DNA from: Guillardia theta CCMP2712
Taxonomy: Eukaryota > Cryptophyceae > Pyrenomonadales > Geminigeraceae
DNA length: 40,590 bases
Reading direction: 5' to 3'
NCBI RefSeq assembly: GCF_000315625.1
Contig: NW_005434670.1
Span: 131,056-171,645 of the forward strand
The translations under genes were made by a program, and so were the position numbers. This document shows positions 22,706 through 33,090 of the stretch, in pieces. Below the pieces are notes generated by a model. That model saw nothing but the letters and a program-made list of their open reading frames with translations, was not told where the DNA came from and did no database searches. How positions within the stretch are numbered: position 1 is the first letter of the stretch; the number at the start of each line of letters is the position of its first letter.

Positions 22706-24572
22706 ATGGCTCCGAATCACTTCAAGATCCAGTCTCGGATGCCCGACAAAAAGGGGCAGCTGAAGTACGTAAACTTTAGTGCTGTGAGCCTCCTGACAAA
22801 TACTGCAGGAAATTCGGTAAAATCCTTGGGAGAACTGTCTCCAGATGGTACAAGATTGAATGGCAAGGACCGACGGCTGTTCTGTTGGCATACAAGACCG
22901 CAGCAATGACTGGTGCACCCAAGGTCATCTCCCTGGAGAATTGTTTCGTCAAGGCATGCCAAGAGAAAGACACGAAAGCGGCAGAAGCAGGATACTGTAT
23001 TGAGCTTGAAGTGAAACTGGAGAATAGCAAGAAGATCCACCATTTCTTTGCCGATAGCGAGATAGATAGATCAGAATGGGTGCAAGCAATCAGGAAGTCG
23101 GCTGTGAATTCCTCAATTGACAACGGGTATGAAATCCATCGCAACGATAAGAACAGCAAGCTGGGCTCAGGGTCGTACTCTACTGTGTGGAAGTGTTATG
23201 ACCGCGAATCGAGAAAGGTATTCATGCTCTACCATTCCCTGTCCGCGCGGTGTGATGGCACTGCAGACTTGGGCTCTCAAGGAAATGATGAAGTCGAACG
23301 TGAAGAAGGAGGAAGAGGAGTATTTGCGAGTGCGTCACTCTTTTGGTCACGTATTTTGTGCTCAACCGTTCTATTCTGCAGGAAGAGGTTAAAATCAGCA
23401 CACTGGTAGGCTCTCACGACCACATCGTCTACATGAAGGAGTTCGTGGAGAACAAGGACAGGTGAGCAAGAACGTTTTTCGCGGTTGCGCTCACCATGGT
23501 TGACAGGTATTACATCGTCCTGGAATTTCTTTCTGGAGGTCAGGGAGCTTGTTTTGCTTTCACATGTACCAAGTTGATGACCGAACACGCAACAGGAGAG
23601 TTGTTTGACCGCATTGTGGACGCTGAGGGTGGACATTTCACTGAGAAGGATGCTGCTGGAATCATGTGCCAGGTGACTGACAGCAACGAGACATCACTAG
23701 GTGTCAATCTAACTCAAACCCTCCAGCTGATGGGAGCCCTCGCGTACTTGCACTCGAAGAAGATTGCCCACAGAGACTTGAAGCCTGAGAACTTTCTTCT
23801 GGTCGAGCACACTTCCATCCAATCGGCTGTGGTCAAGATAGCAGATTTCGGTTTCGCCTGCCATGCTGAGACCTCCAATGGGTTGCACGGACTGTGCGGT
23901 TCTCCCGGGTATGTGGCCCCTGAGATCCTCAAGGAGGAAGGAGGCTATGGGCTCCCGGTGGACATGTGGAGCATGGGCGTCATTCTCTACATCCTCCTTT
24001 CTGGAATCCCCCCTTTCGCAGGAGAGAGCGATGAAGAAAGCTTCGCGATGACGATCCGTGGGTACTATGACAACTCGGTAGATGATCGCTCGCTGCCCGT
24101 TGGATGTGCTAACGGTGGATCACAGTGCTTGAACGAGGTGTCAAGTGCAGGTCAAGACCTTGTTGCTAAGATGTTGACGTACAACCCCGCCAAGGTCCCT
24201 CCCTTCTCAAGCAGATCCCCGATGCACTGACTGTTTTTTCAGCGCATCACCGCCGCGGATTGCCTCAAGCATCCTTGGTTGACGGGCTCGGCCGGCGACA
24301 AGGTCCTGGCTGTACAGGAGAACCTTCGCTCCTGGCGCGCTCGCATGCGCTTCAAGAAGGCCATCATCGCCACCGTCGCCACCACCCGGTAGGGCATCGA
24401 GACAGTCGAGTGAGACGAGCTTCCCTCACTCTGCTCTGCAGCCTTCACGCCATTATGCGTCGTGCGGCTCAGCGACCCGATGCTAAGAGGGCAGAACCAG
24501 GTTGAGTTACTTTGCTGCTTCAAAGTTCTCCTGATGCCTGCTGCAGCTGCCGAGTTACCTAATTCTTCATAA
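22706..24572 (+). CDS. PH-domain CaMK-type serine/threonine protein kinase
   Basis: Eleven exons (22706-22764, 22809-23217, 23267-23329, 23382-23461, 23507-23538, 23596-23672, 23727-24077, 24126-24194, 24243-24388, 24442-24500, 24547-24572) give 456 residues in phase. Residues ~14-130 are a pleckstrin-homology domain: KKGQLKKFGKILGRTVSRWY at the start and SEIDRSEWVQAIRKS in the closing helix. The kinase domain follows with glycine loop LGSGSYSTVW, ATP lysine in TWALKEM, hinge YIVLEFLSGGELFDRI, catalytic HRDLKPEN, DFG in KIADFGFAC, GSPGYVAPEIL and WSMGVILYILLSGIPPF. These hallmarks place it with CaMK/CDPK kinases. The tail (RITAADCLKHPWL, then ENLRSWRARMRFKKAII) looks like an autoinhibitory or calmodulin-binding helix; no EF-hands follow. 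The PH domain suggests recruitment to phosphoinositide membranes. Confidence 0.93.
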
Positions 24573-25163
24573 CGACTCCGTCATAAGGATTCTCCGCGTT
24601 ATCGCATCGCAGGCGCAGAACGCGAAATCTTACGAGTACCCTTTCACAGACTTTGCAAGAAGATTTTGGGATGGCTCATGAAAAGTCGACACTTCCATGG
24701 TTGTAATAGATTTTGCCTTGTTTCTCTTGCTTTTGCCGTACTTCTGGACGCACCAGGAGAGAAGTAAAATCCAGTATCGCTGCCTGTTTCTGTCTCTGAA
24801 TCTCCACCTCCACCATCCACCTGTCTTTGACCTTTTATTCTCACTTATCGCCTCCTCTTCCAATCGGCATTTCACCTTCAACTAACTTATCGCCTCCTCT
24901 TCTAATCGGCATTTCCCCTTCCACTAACTTACCGCCCCCTCTTCTAATCGGCATTTCCCCTTCCACTAACTTACCGCCTCCTCTTCTAATCGGCATTTCC
25001 CCTTCAACTAGCTCATCTCCTTCCTCCTGTCATGTTCATATGCTCTGCTCTTCTTTCTCCGACGATATCGACAACCTTGCACCCTGAACACCTTCCGCCA
25101 TCACCAGTGCCCATCATGGCAAGGTATACAAATGCTATGCGCCATCAATTTAATTGGCTTGGT
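24573..25163. other. intergenic region with a minisatellite, no gene assigned
   Basis: Contains the kinase 3' region, a 42-bp minisatellite (separate entry) and the tRNA upstream flank. A minus-strand frame at 24630-24881 has no support. Confidence 0.4.
24843..25010 (+). repeat. 42-bp minisatellite, four copies
   Basis: Four near-identical copies (24843-24884, 24885-24926, 24927-24968, 24969-25010) differ at a few positions. Because 42 is a multiple of three and no stop occurs, the plus strand stays open as a 14-residue repeat (LPPPLLIGISPSTN) inside a frame at 24827-25087. That frame lacks an ATG, so translation is unproven. Confidence 0.92.
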
Positions 25164-25236
25164 GTCGGAGTGGCCTAATGGACAAGGCGTCCGCCTCCGG
25201 AGCGGGAGATTCCGGGTTCGAGTCCCGGCTTCGATG
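25164..25236 (+). tRNA. tRNA-Arg(CCG)
   Basis: A complete cloverleaf without intron. Acceptor arms GTCGGAG (25164-25170) and CTTCGAT (25229-25235) pair with two G-U wobbles. The D arm is GCCT/AGGC, the anticodon arm TCCGC/GCGGG with loop CTCCGGA giving anticodon CCG, and the T arm CCGGG/CCCGG with loop TTCGAGT. Discriminator base is G. The internal A box (TGGCCTAATGG) and B box (GGTTCGAGTCC) for RNA polymerase III are intact. It decodes CGG. CCA is not encoded, as expected for a nuclear gene. Confidence 0.97.
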
Positions 25237-25270
25237 CAGACCGACCAACTCCCCGGTCTGCAAACATTTT
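25236..25270 (+). terminator. hairpin and T-run downstream of tRNA-Arg
   Basis: Immediately at the tRNA 3' end an 8-bp perfect stem (GCAGACCG at 25236-25243, CGGTCTGC at 25254-25261) with a 10-nt loop is followed by TTTT at 25267-25270, the minimal RNA polymerase III terminator. The stem would fold in the 3' trailer of the precursor. Confidence 0.5.
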
Positions 25271-25706
25271 AGCCTCTAGGGGTCCTTTCCGCTTTTCCTC
25301 CGGGCCTTTGGTGGGTGGGTGGGTGGTCTGAAATATTTGTAACACCGTTACTCTTGTAACGTCAACGCAAATATTACCCTACCATGGAAACTCACGGTTT
25401 CAAGTACGGGTGGTTGAACAAACCGATTTGAATGACCACCCCCTCCAGTTCCGAGCCACTCATGAGATCGTGAACCATCCTACCCATCAAATTCCATCAT
25501 TTCAGTGTCAAATGAACCGGTGTAATCCCTACCCCCACACTAAATCATCTCATATCGTTCCCGCCCTCCCATCGCTCTGCTCCCCTTGCCCTGCAGCGCC
25601 GTTTGCCTCTGCTTCTACTGCCCTTCCCCTCCTTACGGCTCCCGTCCACCTTCACAACTTTTTCTTCACCTGTGTACCCTCCCGTATCGTTGCTTTCTTA
25701 AGAAGT
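25237..25706. other. promoter and leader region of the TXNDC9 gene
   Basis: No gene. A GGTGGGTGGGTGGGTGG run lies near 25310. The open frame of the next gene extends 5' to 25410 but without an ATG or conserved sequence, so this is taken as 5' untranslated. Confidence 0.4.
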
Positions 25707-26387
25707 ATGGCCAGCATGATTGAGGCCCAGGCCCAGGCTGCCTTAGAGCAGCACCTGACAAACGTGGCCAGTGCGATTGAGAGCACCCTCGATGAGCAGA
25801 TCAAGAAACTTGATGATATGGATGAGGACGATCTAGATCGTCTCCGAGAAGTGCGCCTTCAGCAACTCAAGAAGCAGAACGAGCAGAAGGCTGAATGGAG
25901 ACGCAAGGGTCATGGGAAGTATGAGGAACTTTCGGAAGAAAAGGAGTTCTTTGCAGCCTCCAAGGCGAGCGAGAACGTTATCTGCCACTTCTACAGGCCA
26001 TCGACTCACCGCTGTGCAATTGTTGACAGGCATCTTGCTCAGATTGCCAACGATCACGTCGAAGCTCGGTTTGTGAGACTCAATGCAGAGAAATGTCCAT
26101 TCCTTGTCGAAAAGCTCCGAATCGTTGTCCTCCCCACTATTGCTCTTATTAAGAACACCAAGACTTTAGATTACATCGTGGGATTTGATGATCTTGGGGG
26201 ACAGGATGACTTTCCCACTTCTGTGCTTGAATGGCGAATTGCTTGTCAGGGCATTATCAAGGTCGACTACGACGTTCATGAAGGCCCACCTTCTGGTCTG
26301 AACCCCAAGGGAGGACGGAAGCTTGCTACCGCAAGGGCTGGCATATGGCAAAAGCATGACGAGAGCTCTGGAGAAGATGACGACTAA
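25707..26387 (+). CDS. TXNDC9: TXNDC9 / phosducin-like protein 3 (thioredoxin-fold CCT co-chaperone)
   Basis: A single exon of 226 residues, the length I recall for animal TXNDC9. The N-terminal helical arm (MIEAQAQAALEQHLTNVASA, then LDEQIKKLDDMDEDDLDRLR) and RRKGHGKYEELSEEKEFF are typical. The thioredoxin-like domain contains VICHFYRPSTHRCAIVDRHL, RLNAEKCPFLVEKLRIVVLP and TLDYIVGFDDLGGQDDF, closely matching family signatures. The C-terminus is acidic (SSGEDDD). The CxxC redox pair is absent, as in the family, so it is not an oxidoreductase. Relatives bind the cytosolic chaperonin CCT and modulate folding of tubulin and actin. The start at 25707 was chosen because the longer 5' frame has no ATG. 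Unlike most neighbours it has no intron. Confidence 0.95.
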   Translation: MASMIEAQAQAALEQHLTNVASAIESTLDEQIKKLDDMDEDDLDRLREVRLQQLKKQNEQKAEWRRKGHGKYEELSEEKEFFAASKASENVICHFYRPSTHRCAIVDRHLAQIANDHVEARFVRLNAEKCPFLVEKLRIVVLPTIALIKNTKTLDYIVGFDDLGGQDDFPTSVLEWRIACQGIIKVDYDVHEGPPSGLNPKGGRKLATARAGIWQKHDESSGEDDD

Positions 26388-26704
26388 CTCCAGGATTTCT
26401 ATCTCTTTACTAAAAGAAGTACACCATGAAAAGTAAATACGGATGCTTACAAAGTGTCATGTAATTGTGGGTGAATGAGATAATGAAACATTTCGACTGA
26501 TGATTCCTTCTGTTTGATTGTTCGTCTCTTCATATGATGATTGCAACACTACATATCAGTATTCTTATCTTTTATTACTATCGAACATGGATATAGTGCT
26601 ATGTATCTGACAAGTGAATCTCGTGACAGGAGTTGCAGTCCTAAGTTACAAGTCGCACAAGAATATTGGAAGGGCGTAACGGCCAATATTCATTGCAACA
26701 ACAT

Positions 26705-27559
26705 TCACTTGCTGTCGTGTTGAAACTCGTTCTTGATTCTTCTCGCTGCTGTTGTGAGATTGTTCACCAGTTCCTCGGGGTTATCACCAGCAGCACCGAG
26801 ACGCTTCTGAGCAGTCTCCTCCTCCATGAAAGGCACCATTGCCCACTGCAGCAGGAAGGCCTCGAGAACGTCCAAAGCGCTCCGGTACGCTTCGTAGACC
26901 TGCCCGTTGCCTTGCTCGCGATAGAGATCGCAGAAGTATGTGGTGAGTTGCAAGATTGTCCACTCCTCCTCCGCACCATCTTCAACCGAGACGACACACG
27001 GGAGAAGCACCAGATGTGGAAACGCTACGATAAGAGCAGCAGCACACCAAAATGATTCGCAGCATATAGCGTAGTGCAGTGCCCAAGCATTCCTGACGCA
27101 CAAGCGCTCCTGCTTCATGGAAGAGCGATGCACTGTGATACTAAATTGACAAAGAGCAGGAAGCCCCGTTTCAGGAATCCAGCCTGCCATGAGGAGATAT
27201 CTGACAAAAGCGAAATTTTTGCTCTGTACGCTTTTCATCAGCGTTATCTCTATCCTCTCCCTCCCGATTTCAATGTAGGATGCTGCTGTACCCTTGACCA
27301 CAGGAACACCAATAGCGCAGTTATCTGGCAGATTTGAGTCTCCATCTTCCAAATCTGTTTCGATTGCTTGGCATTGAGAAGCTTCGTTGATAGTTTGGAG
27401 AGGTTCGATCTCTTGCTTCGGCTTTGCCGCCCACTCCGATTGGTCCAGGATAGATTTTCTTTTCTTCGGGGTTTGTTTTTCTCTGTTGTATCTAGGGCTT
27501 CGCCGAGCGGCAAGCATTTCCACAGTGTCTACAGATCTTTTCAGCCCGCTTTTTGCCAT
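26705..27559 (-). CDS. intronless hypothetical protein with a basic N-terminus
   Basis: 284 residues from the ATG at 27559; the frame extends upstream only to a TTG. The first ~40 residues are basic (AARRSPRYNREKQTPKKRKS), with a likely nuclear localisation signal. The rest includes IEITLMKSVQSKNFAFVRYL, LMAGWIPETGLPALCQFSI, NAWALHYAICCESFWCAAAL and EEEWTILQLTTYFCDLYRE. The phrase 'ALHYAICCESFWCAAALIV' loosely resembles a degenerate ankyrin helix pair, but no consensus repeat is present. The C-terminus is helical (ELVNNLTTAARRIKNEFQHD). Function unknown. It is convergent with TXNDC9. Confidence 0.7.
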   Translation of the reverse strand: MAKSGLKRSVDTVEMLAARRSPRYNREKQTPKKRKSILDQSEWAAKPKQEIEPLQTINEASQCQAIETDLEDGDSNLPDNCAIGVPVVKGTAASYIEIGRERIEITLMKSVQSKNFAFVRYLLMAGWIPETGLPALCQFSITVHRSSMKQERLCVRNAWALHYAICCESFWCAAALIVAFPHLVLLPCVVSVEDGAEEEWTILQLTTYFCDLYREQGNGQVYEAYRSALDVLEAFLLQWAMVPFMEEETAQKRLGAAGDNPEELVNNLTTAARRIKNEFQHDSK

Positions 27560-29070
27560 ACAAAGCAATACTTTCGCAGAATGGAATAAGCGAATTAACA
27601 AGTATGAAACAGCTTTGGACGTGGGTTCACTTCTACAAGTTTAGATTGAGATGATCAACGATGAAACTGTCAAGTCTCGACCAGGAAGAGACAAACAAGC
27701 ACGTTGCGAAGTAGAAGAGGAGCGAGGGGAGGTAGTTGCAGCACGCTAGAAGGTGGAGTGAGAGAAAACAGTGGGATGTCGGAATAAGAAGGACACAGAG
27801 TCAGGGGAAGGTATAGGGTGTGATCACGGGGACAGGGGTGGGGGTGGGGGTGGGGTAGACAAAACCTCAGTATAGAGGGGTCATATATACGAATTTGAGG
27901 TGGGTACTAGACGAGAGGTGGCGAGCACCCGGCGATTCCCAAGTGAAACCAGTCTGTATAGTAAAGAGTTAAGAATATACTTTTCGGCTTCCTCTAAGGG
28001 AGCTACAGAACTCGACTTACAGGCAGATACCAAAAAGTAGACCTTTCGAACTCATCAGAAAGTTCGAGATTCCATCTTGGAAATCAAGGGGGCAGACTGT
28101 CACGCGGACAAGGGGTCAGACCCTGTAAGGGAGCACGTGACTGATCATGCTGACGACCTCTTCGTTCATGCTCCTTCAATATCCTCGCATCTCGAGAAGG
28201 GTTTCAGCACGTGTCCTTGATGACGAAAATCTAGAGTCTCGTGGATGTCAGCAGATGATACCAAAAGACAATGTTTAACACCATGTTGCGAAAAGTTGGG
28301 CTATTGAGTCATTAAGCCAGTCGTATGTCAGCAAATAGTCGACCTTCACAACGAAACGATTCATGTTGGAATATTTAAGACCAGACAGCAAAAAAACGAT
28401 TTGATGATTACCAACAACAATGTAGTTGGATTAAAACAATTGTTTAAAAGTCGAAATTGCAGGACTTGGTTACATTTATGCATTTTATAACTGTTTTCAG
28501 CACATTGTGGTACAGATTACAAGTCTTTTTATCACCTTCATTCTAGAATGTTTCAACCACCCCCTCGTTTGTCCTCTATGATTTTAGGGGTAGTGACCTC
28601 AATCCTAGTTGAGGAGGTGGGTACATCTGTTTCACTTTTCGTCTTTGCGTTCCCCTGGGTATTTCTTGAGAAAAAGGGGGGTAGTGGTCATTCCTGGGGG
28701 CTTTGTTCTTGCAAGGGGGTCCTGACCACGCCGCTGGCTGCCTTGAGTCGGCGGAGCCATGGAAGCTGTTTCAGCAGCAGGCATGCTGAGTAGACACAGA
28801 CAGAGGAGAAGATGAGAGCATAGAGAGTTTGTGAAGCAAGGACTTGATGGGCAGACATCTCAATACCAACTCACACGTCTCGGATATTCTACAGTTGCCT
28901 GTTGTTACTGCTGCAGAGCGTTCTTCGATTGTTTGATTTGCAAGGGTTTGGGTCAAGTTGCAAAGGCTCAGCTCACAGTGCAGAATTTTAGTGATTGGGA
29001 ATCGGATCGCGATCATAGTCTTTCCACGTTGACTCATTACCGAAGTGTTTCAACGTTTGCATCTGAAAAC
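27560..29070. other. 1.5 kb without an assigned gene; repeat-like and AT-rich
   Basis: It contains a GGGGGT run (27825-27857), GTGGGTACTAG near 27900, and a second GGTGGGTAC at about 28616, motifs shared with the GC-rich islands. The part from 28260 to 28540 is AT-rich with no coding signal. A non-ATG frame runs from 28831 into the next gene. It may be a decayed mobile element. Confidence 0.35.
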
Positions 29071-29535
29071 ATGTCGGCATCTGACGGCCCAATTCTTTTG
29101 ACAAGGCTATCCAAGCTTCCTGCAGCAGATCTCTACTTTTTCGAAGAGATTTATTGCTCCATGGGACAGCAGGAAGCAGCTAAATGGTTGAACTCCAGGC
29201 CTCGGCTACGAGGGTCCAATTCTGGTTCTTCATCGCCCCTCCATTCCAACCCGAGCAGCGCTTCGGTTAGCCGCGTGCAGTCATCGGATGGGATGCAGCG
29301 GAAGCTCTTTCAGACTACAGGTGTCAACAGGGAATGGAGCTCCTCATGGAAGGGACAACCCTCCAAGTTGACTTCGGAAACACAGATCACGGGAGATGAC
29401 AAAGTTGTGCATGCGCACCACAAGACGGAGATGGACGCGGAATTTGCGCATGCAGCGTCGAGAGGAGGGAACCATGCGTGTCTGATCTACACCGATGCGG
29501 CACATCTCATACGAAACGATGAAGACCACCACTAG
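29071..29535 (+). CDS. hypothetical protein, Ser-rich
   Basis: 154 residues from the ATG at 29071; the in-frame sequence upstream to 28831 begins with GTG and has a Cys-rich, non-coding look. The N-terminus (ILLTRLSKLPAADLYFFEEI, YCSMGQQEAAKWLNSRPRL) forms two plausible helices. The middle is a Ser/Asn-rich linker (GSNSGSSSPLHSNPSSASVS) and the tail is His-rich (VVHAHHKTE, NDEDHH). No family was recognised. An unannotated 5' exon is possible. Confidence 0.5.
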   Translation: MSASDGPILLTRLSKLPAADLYFFEEIYCSMGQQEAAKWLNSRPRLRGSNSGSSSPLHSNPSSASVSRVQSSDGMQRKLFQTTGVNREWSSSWKGQPSKLTSETQITGDDKVVHAHHKTEMDAEFAHAASRGGNHACLIYTDAAHLIRNDEDHH

Positions 29536-29859
29536 GCACTTGTTGTGATGATGTCTTTGAGGATCAGGAGTCCAGCTGAAGTGTAAATATCCTGTCACTT
29601 TGTTCTAGCACTGCGTGTTGAGTGTTTCATTCCGCTATGTTTCTCTTTTGTTGCTGCATGGCAATGCAGAAGCGAACAAGATTCTCAGCGCATGAATGGG
29701 ATGCTATTCTTTTTTCTCAATATATTAATTTTTGTGGAGTGAATGAATGATTCGAATATTACCTCTTCCGGCCTCTTACCTGGTTGCCTTTTCGACAACC
29801 AAAACACTTCCCACATATTGGTGTACCGCTTTTCGTCTTACTCCTCTAGAATCTGCCTT

Positions 29860-30042
29860 TTAACAACACAATCCTTCCGTACTTGTAGGGATTATTTGTC
29901 GAACTGAATCGCGTTGCGCATGGTACGGATTTCCACCATGAGCGTTAATGAAGGGCTGAATGTTCATGAGACGCTCGTACTCGTAGTAGCCGAAGGGACC
30001 TGTTATAATGAATAAGCCTTCAAACGAAAGGACGGAAGCCAT
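29860..30042 (-). CDS. small hypothetical protein
   Basis: 60 residues from an ATG at 30042. Codon use and composition look coding: MASVLSFEGLFIITGPFGYY, EYERLMNIQPFINAHGGNPY, then HAQRDSVRQ. The N-terminus is hydrophobic enough for a membrane anchor or organelle leader. The last 12 codons look less coding, so the true 3' end may be a spliced exon. I do not recognise it. It lies 342 bp beyond the 3' end of the ZIP gene on the same strand. Confidence 0.4.
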   Translation of the reverse strand: MASVLSFEGLFIITGPFGYYEYERLMNIQPFINAHGGNPYHAQRDSVRQIIPTSTEGLCC

Positions 30043-30384
30043 CCTATCGGTCAGGATGAAGCACGGATCATAACCTTTATTGGCATTCGAAACAATCTAC
30101 TTGAACCGACAAAACAATCACGATGTGCAAGACGATTCAGACTAAGCAGCCTTCTCATAGAACAGGAGAGATTTCGAATCTTCTCACACGAAAAAAACTA
30201 ATCAACAACGAATCATCGAATGTCTATTACCCGGTTGGAGCAGAGAGCTCAAAACACTATCATCAGCTGATATTGACCTGCAGCGTGTACAGCCACGTAA
30301 ATTGAGCTCATTTTGGAGGGAGCGAGTAGTATCAAGTATGAGATCTACAACGGTCAAACTGATGCTCATGAAATCTCCCCTGGA

Positions 30385-32326
30385 TCAATACTGTCCCATG
30401 GCCTTCTCGAGCAGAAGCGCAAGGAGGAAACCAACGTACACCTGCACATCGTACAGCAGATGAGGTCGAGAAGCAGAGCTGAACGAAGTTTTCTCACCTG
30501 GATGTCGACCCACCACACATGGTCATCTCCCTCTTCGTGTGCTGCCACCAGGAGCTCCTCACACACCATGTACAACAGAGCAGCGACTTTCAACGGACGA
30601 ATCAGACAGGTAGAGAGGAGAGAATTCCAGGTTCACCCCCGAAAGCAGTGCAGGCGACCAGGGCCGGCTCGTTAGCTGAGAGCGCATGCGCGACAAGTCC
30701 TCCGATGCAGGCGCCGAACAGGAGGAAGAGGGGACCTAGGGCAAGCATGTGTCACTTCGACTGACAGCAGACACTCGACGGAGAGTGTCTTACCCAGTAC
30801 AACTGCGATTCCAGCCTTCAACCGGGGATGACCAGCACAGGTCGTCTGTAGAGAGCAAGTTATCCCTGCATGGATGAAACTGGATTTCTGAGACAGGCTT
30901 CATACCGCAAACGTAAGCCCAAGAAATCCCATCTCCACGCACAAGGCAATGGCCATGAAGACTCCAGCACTGAAAACAACGATAGTCAGTCGTGACAGCA
31001 CAGCCTGTACTTTTGACAGGAGGGCGGCTTGCCTGTTTCCTGTGATGAGAGAGATTCCAATCAACAAGCCGTCCATGATTGAATCCACATACACACACCT
31101 GACCATTGCATGTCATCAGGAGCAACAATCAGAAAGCACAGCTTACATTGCAAAAAGGTAGGGAAAGGGTCTCAATGTTTGGAGATTGTTCTCTGCAGTA
31201 TATTTCCTTGCATCCCCTCTTGATGTCCCATCAGGGTTGAGATATGTTGACGAAGTCTCAGCTTGGATTTGGCTGGACGGGACAGCTGATGATTTCCCAT
31301 CGAAGTTGTCAGGATTGGTGCTGGTGGGACCACTGGGAATCTCGTGTGGAGAGCGGCTATCTCCCTCCTGTTTGAGCTCGCCCTCCTGCTGGTTCGGCAT
31401 GCCTGAACTTTGCTCGAAGTGCTCATACGCTATGAAAGACATGAGAGATGTCAGAAAATCATTGAATTACCTTGGCCAACCAGCGATCGAACATGTCGGC
31501 CGTGATGGGCGATTCCGTCCTGAGACATGCGCCTAAACGTCATCAGTCCCATGACAGACTTGGCTCGAGTGTAAGATACCCAGCGAGGTTCCCGTCCAAT
31601 GAAGGTCTTGCATCCTGTCACACATCAGTCGTGGCGCTCTGTAATAGGCAGCAGCAAATATTCTGCTATACACATACGTGCGTGTTCTGTATCTTGATTG
31701 TCTCAGCTTCCCGAGGGAGTGTGCCATTGGTCTGTATCCGACAACATGTTCATTCAATGAATTTGGTTTGGAGTGGATTTGATCGACTTACGTTGACATC
31801 CTGTGACAATTCCGTCGAAACTTCCTCTGCATCCTCCTCGGGGGGCTGACACAAAGTCACGACAAAGATTGTTGATGGCAGGTCAGAGTTGAGTTGTTCT
31901 AGATCACCTCAAGGAATATGGAGAGTCCCAGCATGACACCAACTCCCAGCACAAACCCCACAACGAGACCGCCGATGCTCGCTGCCTTCTTCGCTGCTGC
32001 TAAGGGAGGCACCTGAAATAGATTGAGCTTCACAATACTAGCACACTTCAACTGTCAGACACTGACCAGCTCAGTCGCGATGGCACAAAAAACGATCCCT
32101 GCGGCGAGATGTTGGAGAGCATGTGCCATTACTTTTGGAGGAGGCCGAGGCAGCATGATTGTTAGCAGACTGCCGATGAACATGATCCCTGCTGGGATCA
32201 GAGCTAGGAGGACGCTCTGTCCTGCAACCTGGCGGGGGGTCCTCGTCAAAACCTTGTTGCATCCAGGTTGTTGTCACTTACCTGCCCAGGGCTGCTGTTT
32301 TCCATACTGTTAAGAGCATTGACCAT
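30385..32326 (-). CDS. ZIP-type (SLC39/ZupT-like) metal transporter
   Basis: About a dozen exons from the ATG at 32326 to a TGA at 30385. Early exons are 32326-32282, 32228-32067, 32012-31908, 31845-31792, 31731-31678 and 31614-31580. TM1-TM3 are VLLALIPAGIMFIGSLLTIM, ALQHLAAGIVFCAIATEL and GGLVVGFVLGVGVMLGLSIF. A long acidic/Ser loop rich in His (GIAHHGRHV) precedes TM4-TM5: VYVDSIMDGLLIGISLI and FMAIALCVEMGFLGLTFA. TM6-TM8 follow (GPLFLLFGACIGGLVAHALS; VAALLYMVCEELLVAAHE; VYVGFLLALLLEKAMGQY). The fold order matches ZIP transporters. The usual HNxxDG and HExPEG motifs read VDSxMDG and VEMGFLG, so metal-site histidines are replaced. Substrate is uncertain; zinc, iron or manganese import into the cytosol is the family role. 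Confidence 0.8.
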
Positions 32327-32990
32327 GGTGACTCGAAAGCGCGGTGAAGACTGCAAGTGCTGATAGCAGATTGAACCTGAGGACAGCTATCAACAATTTA
32401 GCAAAATGATACGGTTTGTCGGTAGCTTCCTACGCATCTCTATCGTTCTAAGAATGCATAATCGATTCTGACTTGTATTCATAAACTCGTTTCTCCTGCT
32501 TATTGCTTGACCCTCCCCTGCTTAATCACTTCAAAGCTTAGCCCGCCAAATTCAACGAAACTGTACCACTCTCCTCCTCTGCGCTCCGCTACCGCCATCA
32601 TCTGTCTGAGACTCGACATCTGCCTAGCTCCTACTCACATCTATCTGCCTCCTACTGTGAGCGCTTCCCTCCCTCCTCCCCACTTCGCTCCCTCCTCCCC
32701 ACCGATTGCTAGCATGCCTGGCTTGAAATTTGTTTTTCTGACCGCCAAGGGGGAGCTTGGCTACAAGGGCAAGCTAGGGGATAACGGACTCAGAGTGCTA
32801 CCAGGCTATGAGTTGCTGCAAACCTGAATCTCAAGCAGACTGGCAGCTCTTGACATGCCTCTCACCGTCGAGGAGTCTATACATATCTGGCGCATCCACC
32901 TGATGAGCGTTTAGTAGTCTTTTGAGCAGACTTGACACGACTGCTGCCCCTACTGCTCCCTCCCCAGAGTTTACTAGTGCACACACCCCT
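32327..32990. other. intergenic sequence before the assembly gap
   Basis: It contains a 37-codon frame at 32715-32827 (MPGLKFVFLTAKGELGYKGK and on) preceded by pyrimidine-rich sequence. It is too short and too close to the gap to call; it could be the first exon of a gene broken by the gap. Confidence 0.3.
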
Positions 32991-33090
32991 NNNNNNNNNN
33001 NNNNNNNNNNNNNNNNNNNNNNNNNNNNNNNNNNNNNNNNNNNNNNNNNNNNNNNNNNNNNNNNNNNNNNNNNNNNNNNNNNNNNNNNNN
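32991..33090. other. assembly gap (100 N)
   Basis: Exactly 100 N, the conventional size for a gap of unknown length. Any gene or repeat crossing here is lost, and the order of flanks depends on the scaffold being correct. Confidence 1.

Noticed and set aside
28098-28150. Second LTR-like start (TGTCACGCGG) in the gene-free region
   Set aside because: No TATA box, leader tract or matching partner was found; the similarity to 3359 is only a few bases.
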